A DNA stretch of 40,673 nucleotides, from positions 1-40,673 of the forward strand of contig NZ_WSZK01000033.1 of the NCBI RefSeq assembly GCF_009791395.1, in the 5' to 3' direction. Below the pieces are notes generated by a model. That model searched no databases. It had not been told where the DNA came from and worked only from the letters and a program-made list of their open reading frames with translations. A program made the translations under genes and the position numbers. The stretch comes from Halomarina oriensis (lineage in GTDB: Archaea; Halobacteriota; Halobacteria; Halobacteriales; Haloarculaceae). This document shows, piece after piece, positions 22,251 to 31,236 of this stretch (its first letter is position 1; each line of letters begins with the position of its first letter).

Positions 22251-22589
22251 CGGCGAAGCCTCCCGAAGACACCCGTGGCGGTCTCCGTCGTCTCGTCGTA
22301 GGCTTCCTCGCCTGCCTCGCCGCTGTAAAGCGCCCGTGCAGCACCCTTGAACCGGCCCGTCGGCAGGACGATTTTCAGCATGACCGAGAGAGCGACACCC
22401 GCCAGCAACGCCACGAGCAGTGGCGTGGTCTCGACGAGTGTCAGCGCGAGGAGGCCAAGCATGATGCAGAAGAACAGTCCTTTCCCGAGCCACCCGGCGG
22501 CGGTCCGAGCCGACGGGATGGCTCCACGAGGCGAGTTGGGGAGCGAGCGACCACCGGCGTTTCTAACCAAGCGTCTGATATCAGGCATG
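22247..22589 (-). CDS. Small membrane protein
   Basis: 113 residues from ATG 22589. Basic N-terminus, two adjacent hydrophobic segments near 35-75 (LGKGLFFCIMLGLLALTLV, LLVALLAGVALSVML), and a polar tail rich in Glu and Thr. The ATG follows a CTAACC element. A GTG at 22603 (118 residues) overlaps the upstream stop as GTGACTGA and is a real alternative. No family recognised. Confidence 0.6.
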
Positions 22590-22595
22590 GTTAGG

Positions 22596-23147
22596 TCAGT
22601 CACGCTCCCAGAGCGGCACGTCGTAGTCGTTCTTGATGGGCAGGCGGCCGGTCACCCGTTGCCACGTCTTGTTCACGCCCGGGTTGAGGCGAGCGAGAGC
22701 GACGAGCATGAGCGCAACACACGCGCCCGCGAGGACGAGCGTCGTCCCCAGCGAGATGACGCCGAGGAAGACGAACGTGATGGCCAGGCCGGACGCGGCG
22801 TAGAACATCCGGTCCCGTGAGGTGTCGCGGATTCCCAGCGCTGCGGGGACGGCGTCGACGTAGAACTGGATGTTGTCAGCGAGCGCTGGCGGCATCGCGC
22901 GGTCGAAGCCGAAGCCGCCGACGAACGACCGGGCGTTGCGGGCGGTCGGGCCGAGCGACCCGAGAACGGCGTAGACGACCGTGAGCGGAAGCAGGACGAG
23001 TGTCTGTGCCGTCCGCAGGAGAAACACGGTGACGTCGACGAGTGTCTCGCCACCCAGACGAGCCGTTCGTCGGGTCGCCGATTCCCAGCGTGACTTCGCC
23101 GCCTCACGGTGGTGCGTGGACTTCTCGCGGCGTTTGTCTCCCCACAT
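22596..23147 (-). CDS. Membrane protein with basic N-terminus
   Basis: 183 residues. A Lys/Arg-rich first 30 residues is followed by a membrane segment near 38-60 (VFLLRTAQTLVLLPLTVVYA) and a hydrophobic hairpin near 118-155 (AITFVFLGVISLGTTLVLAG onward). ATG 23147 shares one base with the upstream stop (TGATG). The positive-inside rule puts the N-terminus in the cytosol. Probably a structural part of the membrane complex; no homology recognised. Confidence 0.6.
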   Translation of the reverse strand: MWGDKRREKSTHHREAAKSRWESATRRTARLGGETLVDVTVFLLRTAQTLVLLPLTVVYAVLGSLGPTARNARSFVGGFGFDRAMPPALADNIQFYVDAVPAALGIRDTSRDRMFYAASGLAITFVFLGVISLGTTLVLAGACVALMLVALARLNPGVNKTWQRVTGRLPIKNDYDVPLWERD

Positions 23148-23887
23148 CACTCAGCCTCCGAGTCCGATTCGAGGAAGTCGAAGGTACCGTAGACGAACCC
23201 GTTGTACTGCGCACCCTTCCGAGCCGCATAGGTGCGTTCGGGCGTCTCGTTGGCCTCGACGTACTCGTCGGTGAACGCCTCCAGGTCGTCGGGGAGTTCC
23301 TCGGTCGCCAGGCCGGTGAGGACGATCTCTTCGTCGACGACCCGCTCGGTCGCACTCGGTTGCTGGACCTCGAAGTTCTCATAGACGAGCTGACCGTCAC
23401 GTTCGACGACGTCGGCCGTCGCGATGACGGATGTCTCGTTCTCACCCAGCCGGCAGGTGATGCGGAGGACGTCACGCGACTCGCTGGCTGTGATGCGGTC
23501 GTTGACGTACGTCGTGTAGGCCGCGCTATGCTGGTTCAGCTCGTGGTGAATGTCCTCGGCACACTCCGCGTCCGTTCGGACGGGCTCGTGCCACGGCGTG
23601 CCTTCGGAGAACGTCTCGTACCAACCGCGCTTGAGCGCTGCGTGCGTCTCGGTCAACCAGGCGGTGGCACTGTCGGTGAACGATTCGAGGCTCTCGACCG
23701 GATGCGTCACGCGGTGGGTGACGCTGGCGAGAAGCCCCCGCTCAACGTCTTCCTCGGGGGCGCTCCCAAGCAGGGCGTCGGAGATGTCGGAGTCCGCACT
23801 TCCCGCGGTCGCGGTCGTGACCCCGACAGTCGAGGTCACCACCAACACCGTGGCGAGAAGCGCGAACGCTCGCTGTGTGGATATCAT
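23147..23887 (-). CDS. Secreted protein of the cluster
   Basis: 246 residues. Signal peptide at 1-28 (AFALLATVLVVTSTVGVTTA). The mature part is helical then beta-rich and strongly acidic, with one Cys pair (C-A-E-D and I-T-C-R) that could form a disulfide outside the cell. There is no membrane anchor after the signal. A 153-base gap separates it from the upstream secreted protein. Not recognised. Confidence 0.6.
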   Translation of the reverse strand: MISTQRAFALLATVLVVTSTVGVTTATAGSADSDISDALLGSAPEEDVERGLLASVTHRVTHPVESLESFTDSATAWLTETHAALKRGWYETFSEGTPWHEPVRTDAECAEDIHHELNQHSAAYTTYVNDRITASESRDVLRITCRLGENETSVIATADVVERDGQLVYENFEVQQPSATERVVDEEIVLTGLATEELPDDLEAFTDEYVEANETPERTYAARKGAQYNGFVYGTFDFLESDSEAE

Positions 23888-24040
23888 GGATGGGTTCGTG
23901 GGCTGTTCTGAAGGCGATACGGAGTGCCCGCGGTCGGCGTGAGCGACCTTGGCGGCGTGACCGCAACGGGCGAACCAAACCTCGGCCTCACAGGCGGAGG
24001 TCAGAGTGACAGACAGGTACGAGCGAACCGCTCGGCGCGG

Positions 24041-25027
24041 TTAGAACAGCGACGGGAACTCGAAGTCGAGACCGGCCGTCGACCAGAAGCCGAAGACGTC
24101 CATCTGCTTCCAGATGCCGACGTTCGTGTTGATGAAGACCTCGTCCATGGACTCGGCGTCCTCGAAGGACTCACCGTACTCGACGACGACCGAGTCGTTC
24201 GCGACGTCGTAGACTGCGTAGGTGTCCGTCTCGGTATCGACCTCGTCAGGAACTTCTTCGTTGTAGAGGTTCGCGACGACAGCCGTGTCGTCGTTCGTCA
24301 CGAGGATGGGCACGCGCTTGATGCGCTCGCCGTCGTCTTTCTCCTCGGCGGCCATCTCCAGACGGTCGGCGGCGTCGCCGTCGTAGAAGTACGTCGTGCT
24401 CGCGTTGGCGTCAGAGCCGTTCACGGTGACGTCCTCATCCGAGATGGTGGCGAAGTTGTCCGCCGTCCAGAAGTCGAAGCCGGCGATGGAGAAGCCGTCA
24501 GTACCAAGATCGACGAACTCCGAGGCGTTCCCGACCGTCCGGGCCGTCTGGGCACCGGGTGCCGTGTGGGTCAGCGTGAGCGTTGAGTTGTCGAAGACCG
24601 CACTGCTGTTCGACAGTTCGATGTCGACGGTCTCGTTGCCGACCTGGTTGATGATTTTGTTGTTGCCGGTCTCGACAGCGACGATGTCCGTCGCGGCGAC
24701 CGCCTGCGTCGTGTCGAGCGTGACGGTCATCGTCGAGGTACCGGTGTTCTTCACTGACGCGATGTCGGCATCGACACCGGCGATGGAGACGTTGACGTCA
24801 GCTGCGTTAACGCGCTGGACGTCGGACTGCTCGTAGTCGATGACGACTTTCTTCAGGTCGCCCGCTGCGGAGGCGTTGATGTCGTAGGCGTGGTTCGTCG
24901 CCGTCAGTGCGGCGGTGCTATCCTGGGTCGCAGTGGTGGTCGCTGCACCGGCCATCCCACCCGTCATGATGACGGCGAGAACGGCCAGCGCGGCTACGAT
25001 ACGTGTGCTGAAGCTGTTGCTGAACAT
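24041..25027 (-). CDS. Secreted acidic surface protein (S-layer-like character)
   Basis: 328 residues. Sec signal at 1-30 (IVAALAVLAVIMTGGMAGAA) and a Thr/Ala/Asp/Val-rich mature chain with at least seven N-x-S/T sequons and no Cys, the makeup of haloarchaeal surface glycoproteins. The tail is aromatic (GIWKQMDVFGFWS, FEFPSLF) instead of a membrane anchor, so it may self-assemble or bind a partner. Gaps of about 150 bases on both sides suggest its own promoter; a TATCACC sequence near 25063 is the best candidate. Possible roles are pilus or particle coat subunit. No family named. Confidence 0.6.
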   Translation of the reverse strand: MFSNSFSTRIVAALAVLAVIMTGGMAGAATTTATQDSTAALTATNHAYDINASAAGDLKKVVIDYEQSDVQRVNAADVNVSIAGVDADIASVKNTGTSTMTVTLDTTQAVAATDIVAVETGNNKIINQVGNETVDIELSNSSAVFDNSTLTLTHTAPGAQTARTVGNASEFVDLGTDGFSIAGFDFWTADNFATISDEDVTVNGSDANASTTYFYDGDAADRLEMAAEEKDDGERIKRVPILVTNDDTAVVANLYNEEVPDEVDTETDTYAVYDVANDSVVVEYGESFEDAESMDEVFINTNVGIWKQMDVFGFWSTAGLDFEFPSLF

Positions 25028-25177
25028 GTGAATCTTTAGTGGAAACGAAGGGGTTGATCTGTCGGTGATACATCGGAAACGCGGTGTCTCAGCGGTGTAG
25101 AGGCGGTGGGACGCACGGTGGCGGCCACCGGGTCCAGCGTTGGGGTGGCGGTCGATCCTCTCTGGTCAGGCCGGCCA

Positions 25178-25948
25178 TCAGAACCAGCCCCACGGGTCGA
25201 GCGAGATGTCCGCGTTCCCGGCGTCGTCGAGGCCGAACCACGACCAGAGCTTGATGAGACTCGTCTGGTTCGAGCCCTCCTTCCACCAGCTCGGCCGCGC
25301 GTGCATCACGGCCGGATCGGCGATGGCGTCCTGGTGGATGGACGTCCAGCCGTCGTCGTACCACTCCTCCAGCGCGGTCGTGCCGTCGGTGAGCTCGATG
25401 AGGTCGCCCTCCTCGCGCGTGAGCGTGTAGTGATGGTGTGGGTTGAACGGGTAGAGCAGTGGCCGGCCCTCGCTGTCGGCCTGCCACGCCGCGGCCGTCG
25501 CCCGGAACCAGTGGTAGCCCGCGTAGTCGACGCGGAGGACGTCACCGAACTGGCCGTCGTCCTGGCGAACCGTCACCAGCACGGGCTCGTGGTCGCCCCA
25601 GTGAGAGTCCGAGAATAGACCGTACCCGCTGAACCAGCCCGTCTGCCGACGGTACTTCGTCCAGTACGAGAGGACTGCGTAGGGCTGGTCGGCGTACTCG
25701 GCGACGTACGACGCCATCTCGATGGGCTTCTGTTCGAGGTGGCCCGTCGCGAGCCGAGGCTGGTAGCGCCGTAGCAAATCCTCGTCGTAGTAGGTCGAGA
25801 CGTACTCGGGGACGCCACCGAACAGCGTGCCCGCCGCAGCGCTGGTCGAGGTCGTGCGTGCCGCCGACCCGAGCATCGTGCTCACGGTGACGGTCCGGAG
25901 GAAGCGACGGCGAGTGACACCGCTGGCGCTGGAGTGTGTTTCTGTCAT
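25178..25948 (-). CDS. Tat-exported protein of unknown function
   Basis: 256 residues. Twin-arginine signal RRRFLRTV at about 13-20 followed by a short hydrophobic stretch and AAAG, so it is exported folded. The mature part is rich in Trp, Tyr and His (GYGLFSDSHWGDHEPV, FNPHHHYTL, ARPSWWKEGSNQTS), which could form a metal-binding or hydrolase-like site. I do not recognise the family. The start follows a CTAACC element 22 bases after the protease gene. Co-export with the subtilisin suggests linked roles at the cell surface. Confidence 0.6.
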   Translation of the reverse strand: MTETHSSASGVTRRRFLRTVTVSTMLGSAARTTSTSAAAGTLFGGVPEYVSTYYDEDLLRRYQPRLATGHLEQKPIEMASYVAEYADQPYAVLSYWTKYRRQTGWFSGYGLFSDSHWGDHEPVLVTVRQDDGQFGDVLRVDYAGYHWFRATAAAWQADSEGRPLLYPFNPHHHYTLTREEGDLIELTDGTTALEEWYDDGWTSIHQDAIADPAVMHARPSWWKEGSNQTSLIKLWSWFGLDDAGNADISLDPWGWF

Positions 25949-25970
25949 GGTTAGGTTTCTGAGTTCGTGG

Positions 25971-27584
25971 TTAGACCCGCCACTTCGCCCAGCCGAACAG
26001 CTTGCGAGTGCCGTGCCAGTTGCCGCTCAGCCCGCGATTGTACGCATCACGCCCGTCGGCGGCGTCGTTCTGGACCGCTATCTGTGCCTTCTCACTCGGT
26101 TGGTTCTCGAGCGCCCGCTCGAGGTGGACGAGCCCACCGGGGCCGACCTCGGTCTCGCCGGCTCCCTTCAGGCGGGTGCCGGTCGTCACGAGTCGGTCGC
26201 GGACCTGCTTCGCGTTCAGCGATGGGTCCTCAGCGCGAAGGATACCCGCGTAGGCGGCCACCGTCGGCGTCGCCATCGACGTACCCGAGAGTGTCACAGC
26301 GCCGTCCGGTGTGGGCGCTGTCGTATTCATCCCCGGGGCAGCGATATCGGGCATCGCACCCTTCGTCCGTGCGCCGGAGAAGTCACCGAGGCCGCTGTCG
26401 GGACCGACACACGAGAAGTAGGCGCTCTCGGCGGCGACTGCGCCGCCCATCTCCTCGGTGGGAGCGTTCGTCGCCGTCACTGTCAGAACACCCGACGCCC
26501 GGAGGTCGCCCGGTGAGCCGATCCACCGCGTCGACTGGCGAGAGTTGCCCGCCGCGATGGTGAAGACGACGTCCTCCTTGTCGATGGCGTCCTCGATGAG
26601 GTCCGCCTGCTGCTCGGCGTAGATCGAACTGCCCAGCGACATGGAGACGACATCCGCGTTCTGCTCGATAGCCCACTCGATACCGTTCGAGACCGAAACC
26701 GTCGAGCCGCTGCCGTCGTCGCTCAGGACCTTGGCGATGAGGAGGTCTGCACCGGGTGCGTGGTCGTGGATACAGCCCGCACACCAGTCACCGTGGCCGT
26801 TCCCGTCTTCGATAGGGGTGTAGTCCCCACCGGCGGGGTCGGCCTCGGTATCCTCGACCGCGTTGTAGCCGGCGACGACCGAGTCGCCGTACTGCGCGTT
26901 GTCGTAGGTGAGACCAGTGTCGAGGATGGCGATGCGTGCGCCGGTGCCGTCGGGTTGGCCGCTACCACCGGTGAGCTCACGGACGCGTTGCATGTCCGCC
27001 TCCGGAGCGTTGGCGTTGTAGGCCACGCCCTCCGTCGTCCACTCGCCGTTATCGCCGAACCAGCCCCACGCACTCGAGAAGCCACCGGCCCACCAGCCGC
27101 CGGGAGCCTCCACGGCGTCTGCGGCGAGGTGTTGACTCGGTAGGAGCGGCTCGACGATCTCGACGCCGAGGTCGAAGTCGACGTGTTCGACGACGCTGAT
27201 GTCCTGGAGCTTGTCGTCGCGGTCCCACCACCCCTGGAGGACGTCGAGCATGGGGGCGGCGACTGTCGCCCGACCCGTGTCGCCGTCTCCGGCGACCGAC
27301 TCTTTCACCGAGAGAAGCTCGCGTCCGTCGATGTCGCGGACCCACTTCTCGATGTCTTGGGTCCCGTCACCGCGGTTGTCGAACCGCACCGAGAAGATGG
27401 GGTTGCCCATCTCCGAGCGCCGCACCGTCTCGGGGAGGTTCAGGTCGAACCACCCGTCGGTCCCGCGAATCGCCGGCGAGAGCGCACCATTGTCCGCCCG
27501 CGCCGGTCGAGGACCAGCGGCGAGGGTTGCGGCCGTCGCGCCCGCACCCGCGAGGAACCCACGGCGAGAGACGCTGTCGGTCAT
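25971..27584 (-). CDS. Tat-exported subtilisin-like serine protease
   Basis: 537 residues. Tat signal SRRGFLAGAGAT at 6-17, a long N-terminal region to about 200 (propeptide-like), then the S8 catalytic domain with the full triad: D222 (AILDTGL), H264 (GNGHGDW), S436 (SGTSMATP) and the oxyanion N347 (AAGNS). Folded export through Tat is the rule for haloarchaeal halolysins. Here the protease lies inside the gene array, overlapping the surface-protein stop (ATGA), so it may mature or release the secreted partners, or open the S-layer during transfer; this is inference. The tail after 490 lacks the usual pre-peptidase C-terminal domain. Confidence 0.9.
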   Translation of the reverse strand: MTDSVSRRGFLAGAGATAATLAAGPRPARADNGALSPAIRGTDGWFDLNLPETVRRSEMGNPIFSVRFDNRGDGTQDIEKWVRDIDGRELLSVKESVAGDGDTGRATVAAPMLDVLQGWWDRDDKLQDISVVEHVDFDLGVEIVEPLLPSQHLAADAVEAPGGWWAGGFSSAWGWFGDNGEWTTEGVAYNANAPEADMQRVRELTGGSGQPDGTGARIAILDTGLTYDNAQYGDSVVAGYNAVEDTEADPAGGDYTPIEDGNGHGDWCAGCIHDHAPGADLLIAKVLSDDGSGSTVSVSNGIEWAIEQNADVVSMSLGSSIYAEQQADLIEDAIDKEDVVFTIAAGNSRQSTRWIGSPGDLRASGVLTVTATNAPTEEMGGAVAAESAYFSCVGPDSGLGDFSGARTKGAMPDIAAPGMNTTAPTPDGAVTLSGTSMATPTVAAYAGILRAEDPSLNAKQVRDRLVTTGTRLKGAGETEVGPGGLVHLERALENQPSEKAQIAVQNDAADGRDAYNRGLSGNWHGTRKLFGWAKWRV

Positions 27585-30500
27585 CGCAGGTCACCTCGGC
27601 GGCGTCCGACCAGCGGAACCAGCAGGCCAGCGAACACGCCCTCCGTCGGTGTGACGGTCAGCGGCAGGAGGCCGGTGATGGACCCCAGCGAGATGTTCGG
27701 CGTGATACCTGCCAGCCAATGCGTGAACCGGTCCAGGAAGCCGGGGTCGTTGTTCACCTGGACGGTGAGCGTCCCGTCGTCATCGGTCTCGGTCGTGATG
27801 GACGTCCCCGAGTTGGTCTCGGTGACCTGGCCGTAGCCGTTCGAGCCGGGCATGCGCAGGACCTCTCCGTCGCCGCGGTAGAGCAGTGCGTTCTCGGCGA
27901 GCGTCCCCGTGTGAACGACGACGCCGACCGACTCGTTCAGCGCTTCCTCGGTCGGGCCCTCGACGACCGAGAGCGAGACCGTGTGGTCCGGGGCGACCGA
28001 GAGGCCACTAAGGTAGACGTGGACCTGGCTCGGAACGTCGCCTGTCGGCGTGACCGCGGTGATGTCGATGTCCTGGTCTCCCTCGCTCAGTTCGAGCGAG
28101 CCGCGTTCTAGACCACCACCGACGGCGAGGTGTCGTCCGGTCGGACCGGAAACGGCCATCACACGCGCCACATCGGGCTGGTCGGTGTCGGTAGCCTTCA
28201 GCCGGTAGGTCTGGGAGAACTCCGTGTTCTCCGTGTTCGTCCACGTCGCACGGATGTGGTAGTACCCAGAGCCGTTCGTAGCGAACTGAGCGGTCTTTCC
28301 ATCGAGCGTCGTCTGGAGCTCCGTGGCGTCGGGTGCGTGGATCGTAACGTTCTGCAGGTCGTTGAACACGGCCGGGTCCTCAGGCGTCAGCTCCATCGTG
28401 ACGATTTCGTCCGGGCCGGGTTCGAGCGTCGAGAAGCGAGTCGACGCCAGCGAAGGCGTCTCGCCCCCGAACGCCGGGTTACTTGCACGCGTGTTCGCAC
28501 TCCCGAGGTCGGTCTCGGTGGCGACATCGTAGCGAAGTTCGACACCCGGCGCGTTGCCGATTGGGTAGTCCTCAACGGAGACACGCGTCTCGGTCGTCTC
28601 CAGCCCGAAGTTCGGCGACTGGTCGAACGAGAGGTACTCCGCGGGCACGGGTGCCGTCGTCCCGTTGGCGAAGTGGGCGGTCACCATCACCTGGTCGGGG
28701 TCGAGCGGGCGGGTGAACGTCGCCCCGCCGTTGAACAGTCCGTCCTCGTCGATGTCGGCGACTGGATCCTGGGCTTCGATGCTGCCCTGGAGTTCCGTGA
28801 TGGCCTGCTGGAGCGACTCGATGCGCTCGCGCTGCTCGGCGTTGTCCAGCCCGGAGATGTTGACGTTGACTTGTGGGTTCTCGATACCTGTCCGGTTCTC
28901 CAAGATAGCGCGGTAACGGTCTCGGAGTTGTTCGTTCGAGTCCGAGAGGTTCTGCATCTGGCCGTGGAGTTCGTCAAGGCGCTCATCAGACGTCTCGTTC
29001 AAGAGTTGCTGCATCGCGGACGGGAGGTCACCGAACGAGCCGTTCTGCAGGTTCGAGAGCCACACCTCGAATTGCTCGTTGACCTCACCGTAGCGCCCAC
29101 AGAAGTCTGGGGAGCGGGCCTCGACCATCGTCAGTTCGACAGACGAGTTGGGGTTCTGGGGCACCTGCACGCGCTCAACCTCCGTCGGCGAGTAAAAGGA
29201 CGAGCGGAGGTTGACTTGCTCGCACATCGCGCTGAAGTTCTGGTAGTTCAGCGTCGACGGGTCGACACCGCTCGGAACGCTCGACTCCGGAACCTTGAAC
29301 GCGTAGACGCCCACGGTCTTGAGGTTCTCGTCGGCGATGTCGAAGCTGAAGCTCCCGTTGGCGTTCGTCGTCGTGGTGACGCGGGTGAACACGCCGTTAT
29401 CGAGGTACTCCTGGACCTGCTGGGACTGCTGGCTGAGCTGGCCGTCCAGCGTCGGGAGGTCCGGCGAGATGAACGACGAGGCGTCGCCCACGCGAATCAT
29501 GTACGACGTCCCAGTTTCGCCGTCGACTCGGGGAGTCACCTTGTAGTGGCCCGCCGGAAGCGTGTACGTCGCGTACTGCAGCGTGTCGGGGTCGAGGAAC
29601 GTCGATCCACTCGATTTGTTCAACTCCAGTTCGACAGGCCCGTTGATACCCTCGTTCGAGGGGCCGACCTGCTCGATGACCACGGTCGCTTCGGAGAGGG
29701 AGGTCCCGGGCAGTTGGCGGTCCCACTCACTGGTCTGGATACCGAACGTGCCGGTGTTCGTGGGGTCCCACACGGTGAAGATAGCTGGTTCGCCCTCGCC
29801 GAGGACGACCTGCGGCTCTGAGATGTCACCCTTGTCCAGCACGGCAGGGGCGGTGTTGATGCCCGTCTGGGAGACTGCGACGTAGTTCGCGTCTGCCGAG
29901 GAGAACAGGCCGTCGTCCTCGACGAGGCTGAAGCCATCATCCATCTGCGTCCGCCAGTCACTCGGCACCTTATCGGCAACCGACTGCAGCGTCTGCCGAG
30001 CGTTCGAGGTCGTGTCGGCGACCGAACCGCGGTTGACCTCCGGATGGGAGTAGTCCACCGCGTAGCCGACGACCTGTGCGCCAGACACGGGGGAGCCGTC
30101 TGTCGTCTTTACGACCCCGGAGATGTCGCCAGTCTGAGACTGTGAGAAAGAACCAATAGTGTGTTTGGTAGCCGCACGGACCACCGAAGCCGAGGGATGG
30201 GGTTGATATTCGTTCAGAACACTGCCGCTGGCCCCCGAATCCTCTATCTCAACGACGTTTCCGTTATCCAATCCAATCCAGAAACCAGACGAATCGGACC
30301 TCAGCGCGATCTCAGTATATTGGTTTGCCTCGCCGGGGAGGGATACCTGCCAAACCTGATCCCCCGTTTCAGCATCTATCTTTCTCGAAGTGCCATCATA
30401 CGAACCTGTGTAAACATAGTCTCCAGATTTGTCGGTCCAAACTGCCGAAACTGTTGTCGTATGACCACTAAACGACCACTTTTGACTCCCGTTCGATGCA

Positions 30501-31177
30501 TTTAGCGCCCGGACCGTGCCATCCTGCGAAGCGGTGTAAACAGTCGAACCGTCTGGCGAGGGAGATACCGAGTCTACATATCCGGTGTGTCCAGTGAACG
30601 ACCACAGTTCACTCCCGTCCGAGGCATCCAGCGCCTTTACCGTTTGGTCAGCAGAAGCAGTGTATACGACCGACCCATCAGGGGACGGAGCAACGGACAT
30701 GACATTGCTCGTATGTCCAGTGAACGACCACAGTTCACTCCCATTAGATGCGTCCAGCGCCCTCGCCGTAGCATCTTTAGACCCTGTGAAGACGGTCGAA
30801 CCATCGGGGGAGGTAGTAACAGATGAAATGGTACTCGTATGTCCAGTGAACGACCACAGTTCACTCCCGTCTGAAGCATCCAGCGCCTTTACCGTGTCGT
30901 CGGAGGACCCCGAGAATACTGTCGAACCATCGGGAGAAGCGGCAAGGCCGAGTATAGGAGCCGAATGACCAGTGAATGACCACAGTTCACTCCCGTCTGA
31001 AGCATCCAGCGCCTTTACCGCGCTTTCGGAAGATGTGAACAAGACCCCTCCGTCGGCAGATTGTATATTGCTGGTCGAAGCCTGTGCCCCTGCTGGCACG
31101 AACGCCACAACCCCGCCAGTAATTATTAACAAAGCAAGAACGCACGACGCGACTCGGGAGTCTATCAGCCGACTCAT
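27581..31177 (-). CDS. Giant secreted WD40/PQQ-propeller plus fibre surface protein
   Basis: 1198 residues from ATG 31177. Signal peptide at 1-33 (VASCVLALLIITGGVVAFVP). A beta-propeller at about 45-330 is built of 42-residue repeats such as VKALDASDGSELWSFTGHT. Next comes a carboxypeptidase-regulatory-like domain near 345-400, a long beta-rich region with sequons, a coiled coil near 735-845 (RLDELHGQMQNLSDSNEQLR), more beta domains, and a hydrophobic C-terminus ending in VGRRRGDLR that looks like a membrane anchor. It should stand on the outer surface. The propeller part is lower in GC than the rest. It opens the minus-strand array. A bait or adhesion role in cell contact, or a coat role, is inferred. 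Confidence 0.7.
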   Translation of the reverse strand: MSRLIDSRVASCVLALLIITGGVVAFVPAGAQASTSNIQSADGGVLFTSSESAVKALDASDGSELWSFTGHSAPILGLAASPDGSTVFSGSSDDTVKALDASDGSELWSFTGHTSTISSVTTSPDGSTVFTGSKDATARALDASNGSELWSFTGHTSNVMSVAPSPDGSVVYTASADQTVKALDASDGSELWSFTGHTGYVDSVSPSPDGSTVYTASQDGTVRALNASNGSQKWSFSGHTTTVSAVWTDKSGDYVYTGSYDGTSRKIDAETGDQVWQVSLPGEANQYTEIALRSDSSGFWIGLDNGNVVEIEDSGASGSVLNEYQPHPSASVVRAATKHTIGSFSQSQTGDISGVVKTTDGSPVSGAQVVGYAVDYSHPEVNRGSVADTTSNARQTLQSVADKVPSDWRTQMDDGFSLVEDDGLFSSADANYVAVSQTGINTAPAVLDKGDISEPQVVLGEGEPAIFTVWDPTNTGTFGIQTSEWDRQLPGTSLSEATVVIEQVGPSNEGINGPVELELNKSSGSTFLDPDTLQYATYTLPAGHYKVTPRVDGETGTSYMIRVGDASSFISPDLPTLDGQLSQQSQQVQEYLDNGVFTRVTTTTNANGSFSFDIADENLKTVGVYAFKVPESSVPSGVDPSTLNYQNFSAMCEQVNLRSSFYSPTEVERVQVPQNPNSSVELTMVEARSPDFCGRYGEVNEQFEVWLSNLQNGSFGDLPSAMQQLLNETSDERLDELHGQMQNLSDSNEQLRDRYRAILENRTGIENPQVNVNISGLDNAEQRERIESLQQAITELQGSIEAQDPVADIDEDGLFNGGATFTRPLDPDQVMVTAHFANGTTAPVPAEYLSFDQSPNFGLETTETRVSVEDYPIGNAPGVELRYDVATETDLGSANTRASNPAFGGETPSLASTRFSTLEPGPDEIVTMELTPEDPAVFNDLQNVTIHAPDATELQTTLDGKTAQFATNGSGYYHIRATWTNTENTEFSQTYRLKATDTDQPDVARVMAVSGPTGRHLAVGGGLERGSLELSEGDQDIDITAVTPTGDVPSQVHVYLSGLSVAPDHTVSLSVVEGPTEEALNESVGVVVHTGTLAENALLYRGDGEVLRMPGSNGYGQVTETNSGTSITTETDDDGTLTVQVNNDPGFLDRFTHWLAGITPNISLGSITGLLPLTVTPTEGVFAGLLVPLVGRRRGDLR
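30591..31001 (-). repeat. 126-bp tandem repeats encoding propeller blades
   Basis: The same sequence block (CCAGTGAACGACCACAGTTC and following) begins at 30591, 30717, 30843 and 30969, exactly 126 bases apart, with a decayed copy at 30465. DNA identity is much higher than protein conservation needs, so copies were recently exchanged or amplified. Confidence 0.8.
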
Positions 31178-31236
31178 GGCCGGCCCCCGACGGGCGATGC
31201 TACTCGGAGATTGTTCTGGGATTGCATGATGTTGAG

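Noticed and set aside
28130-29821. Long plus-strand open frames within the giant surface gene
   Set aside because: Antisense shadows typical of GC-rich coding DNA; the products are Arg/Val-rich without domains.
30465-31030. Regular repeats that could suggest a CRISPR array
   Set aside because: The unit is 126 bases, coding, and encodes propeller blades; there are no spacers of 30-40 bases and no cas genes.
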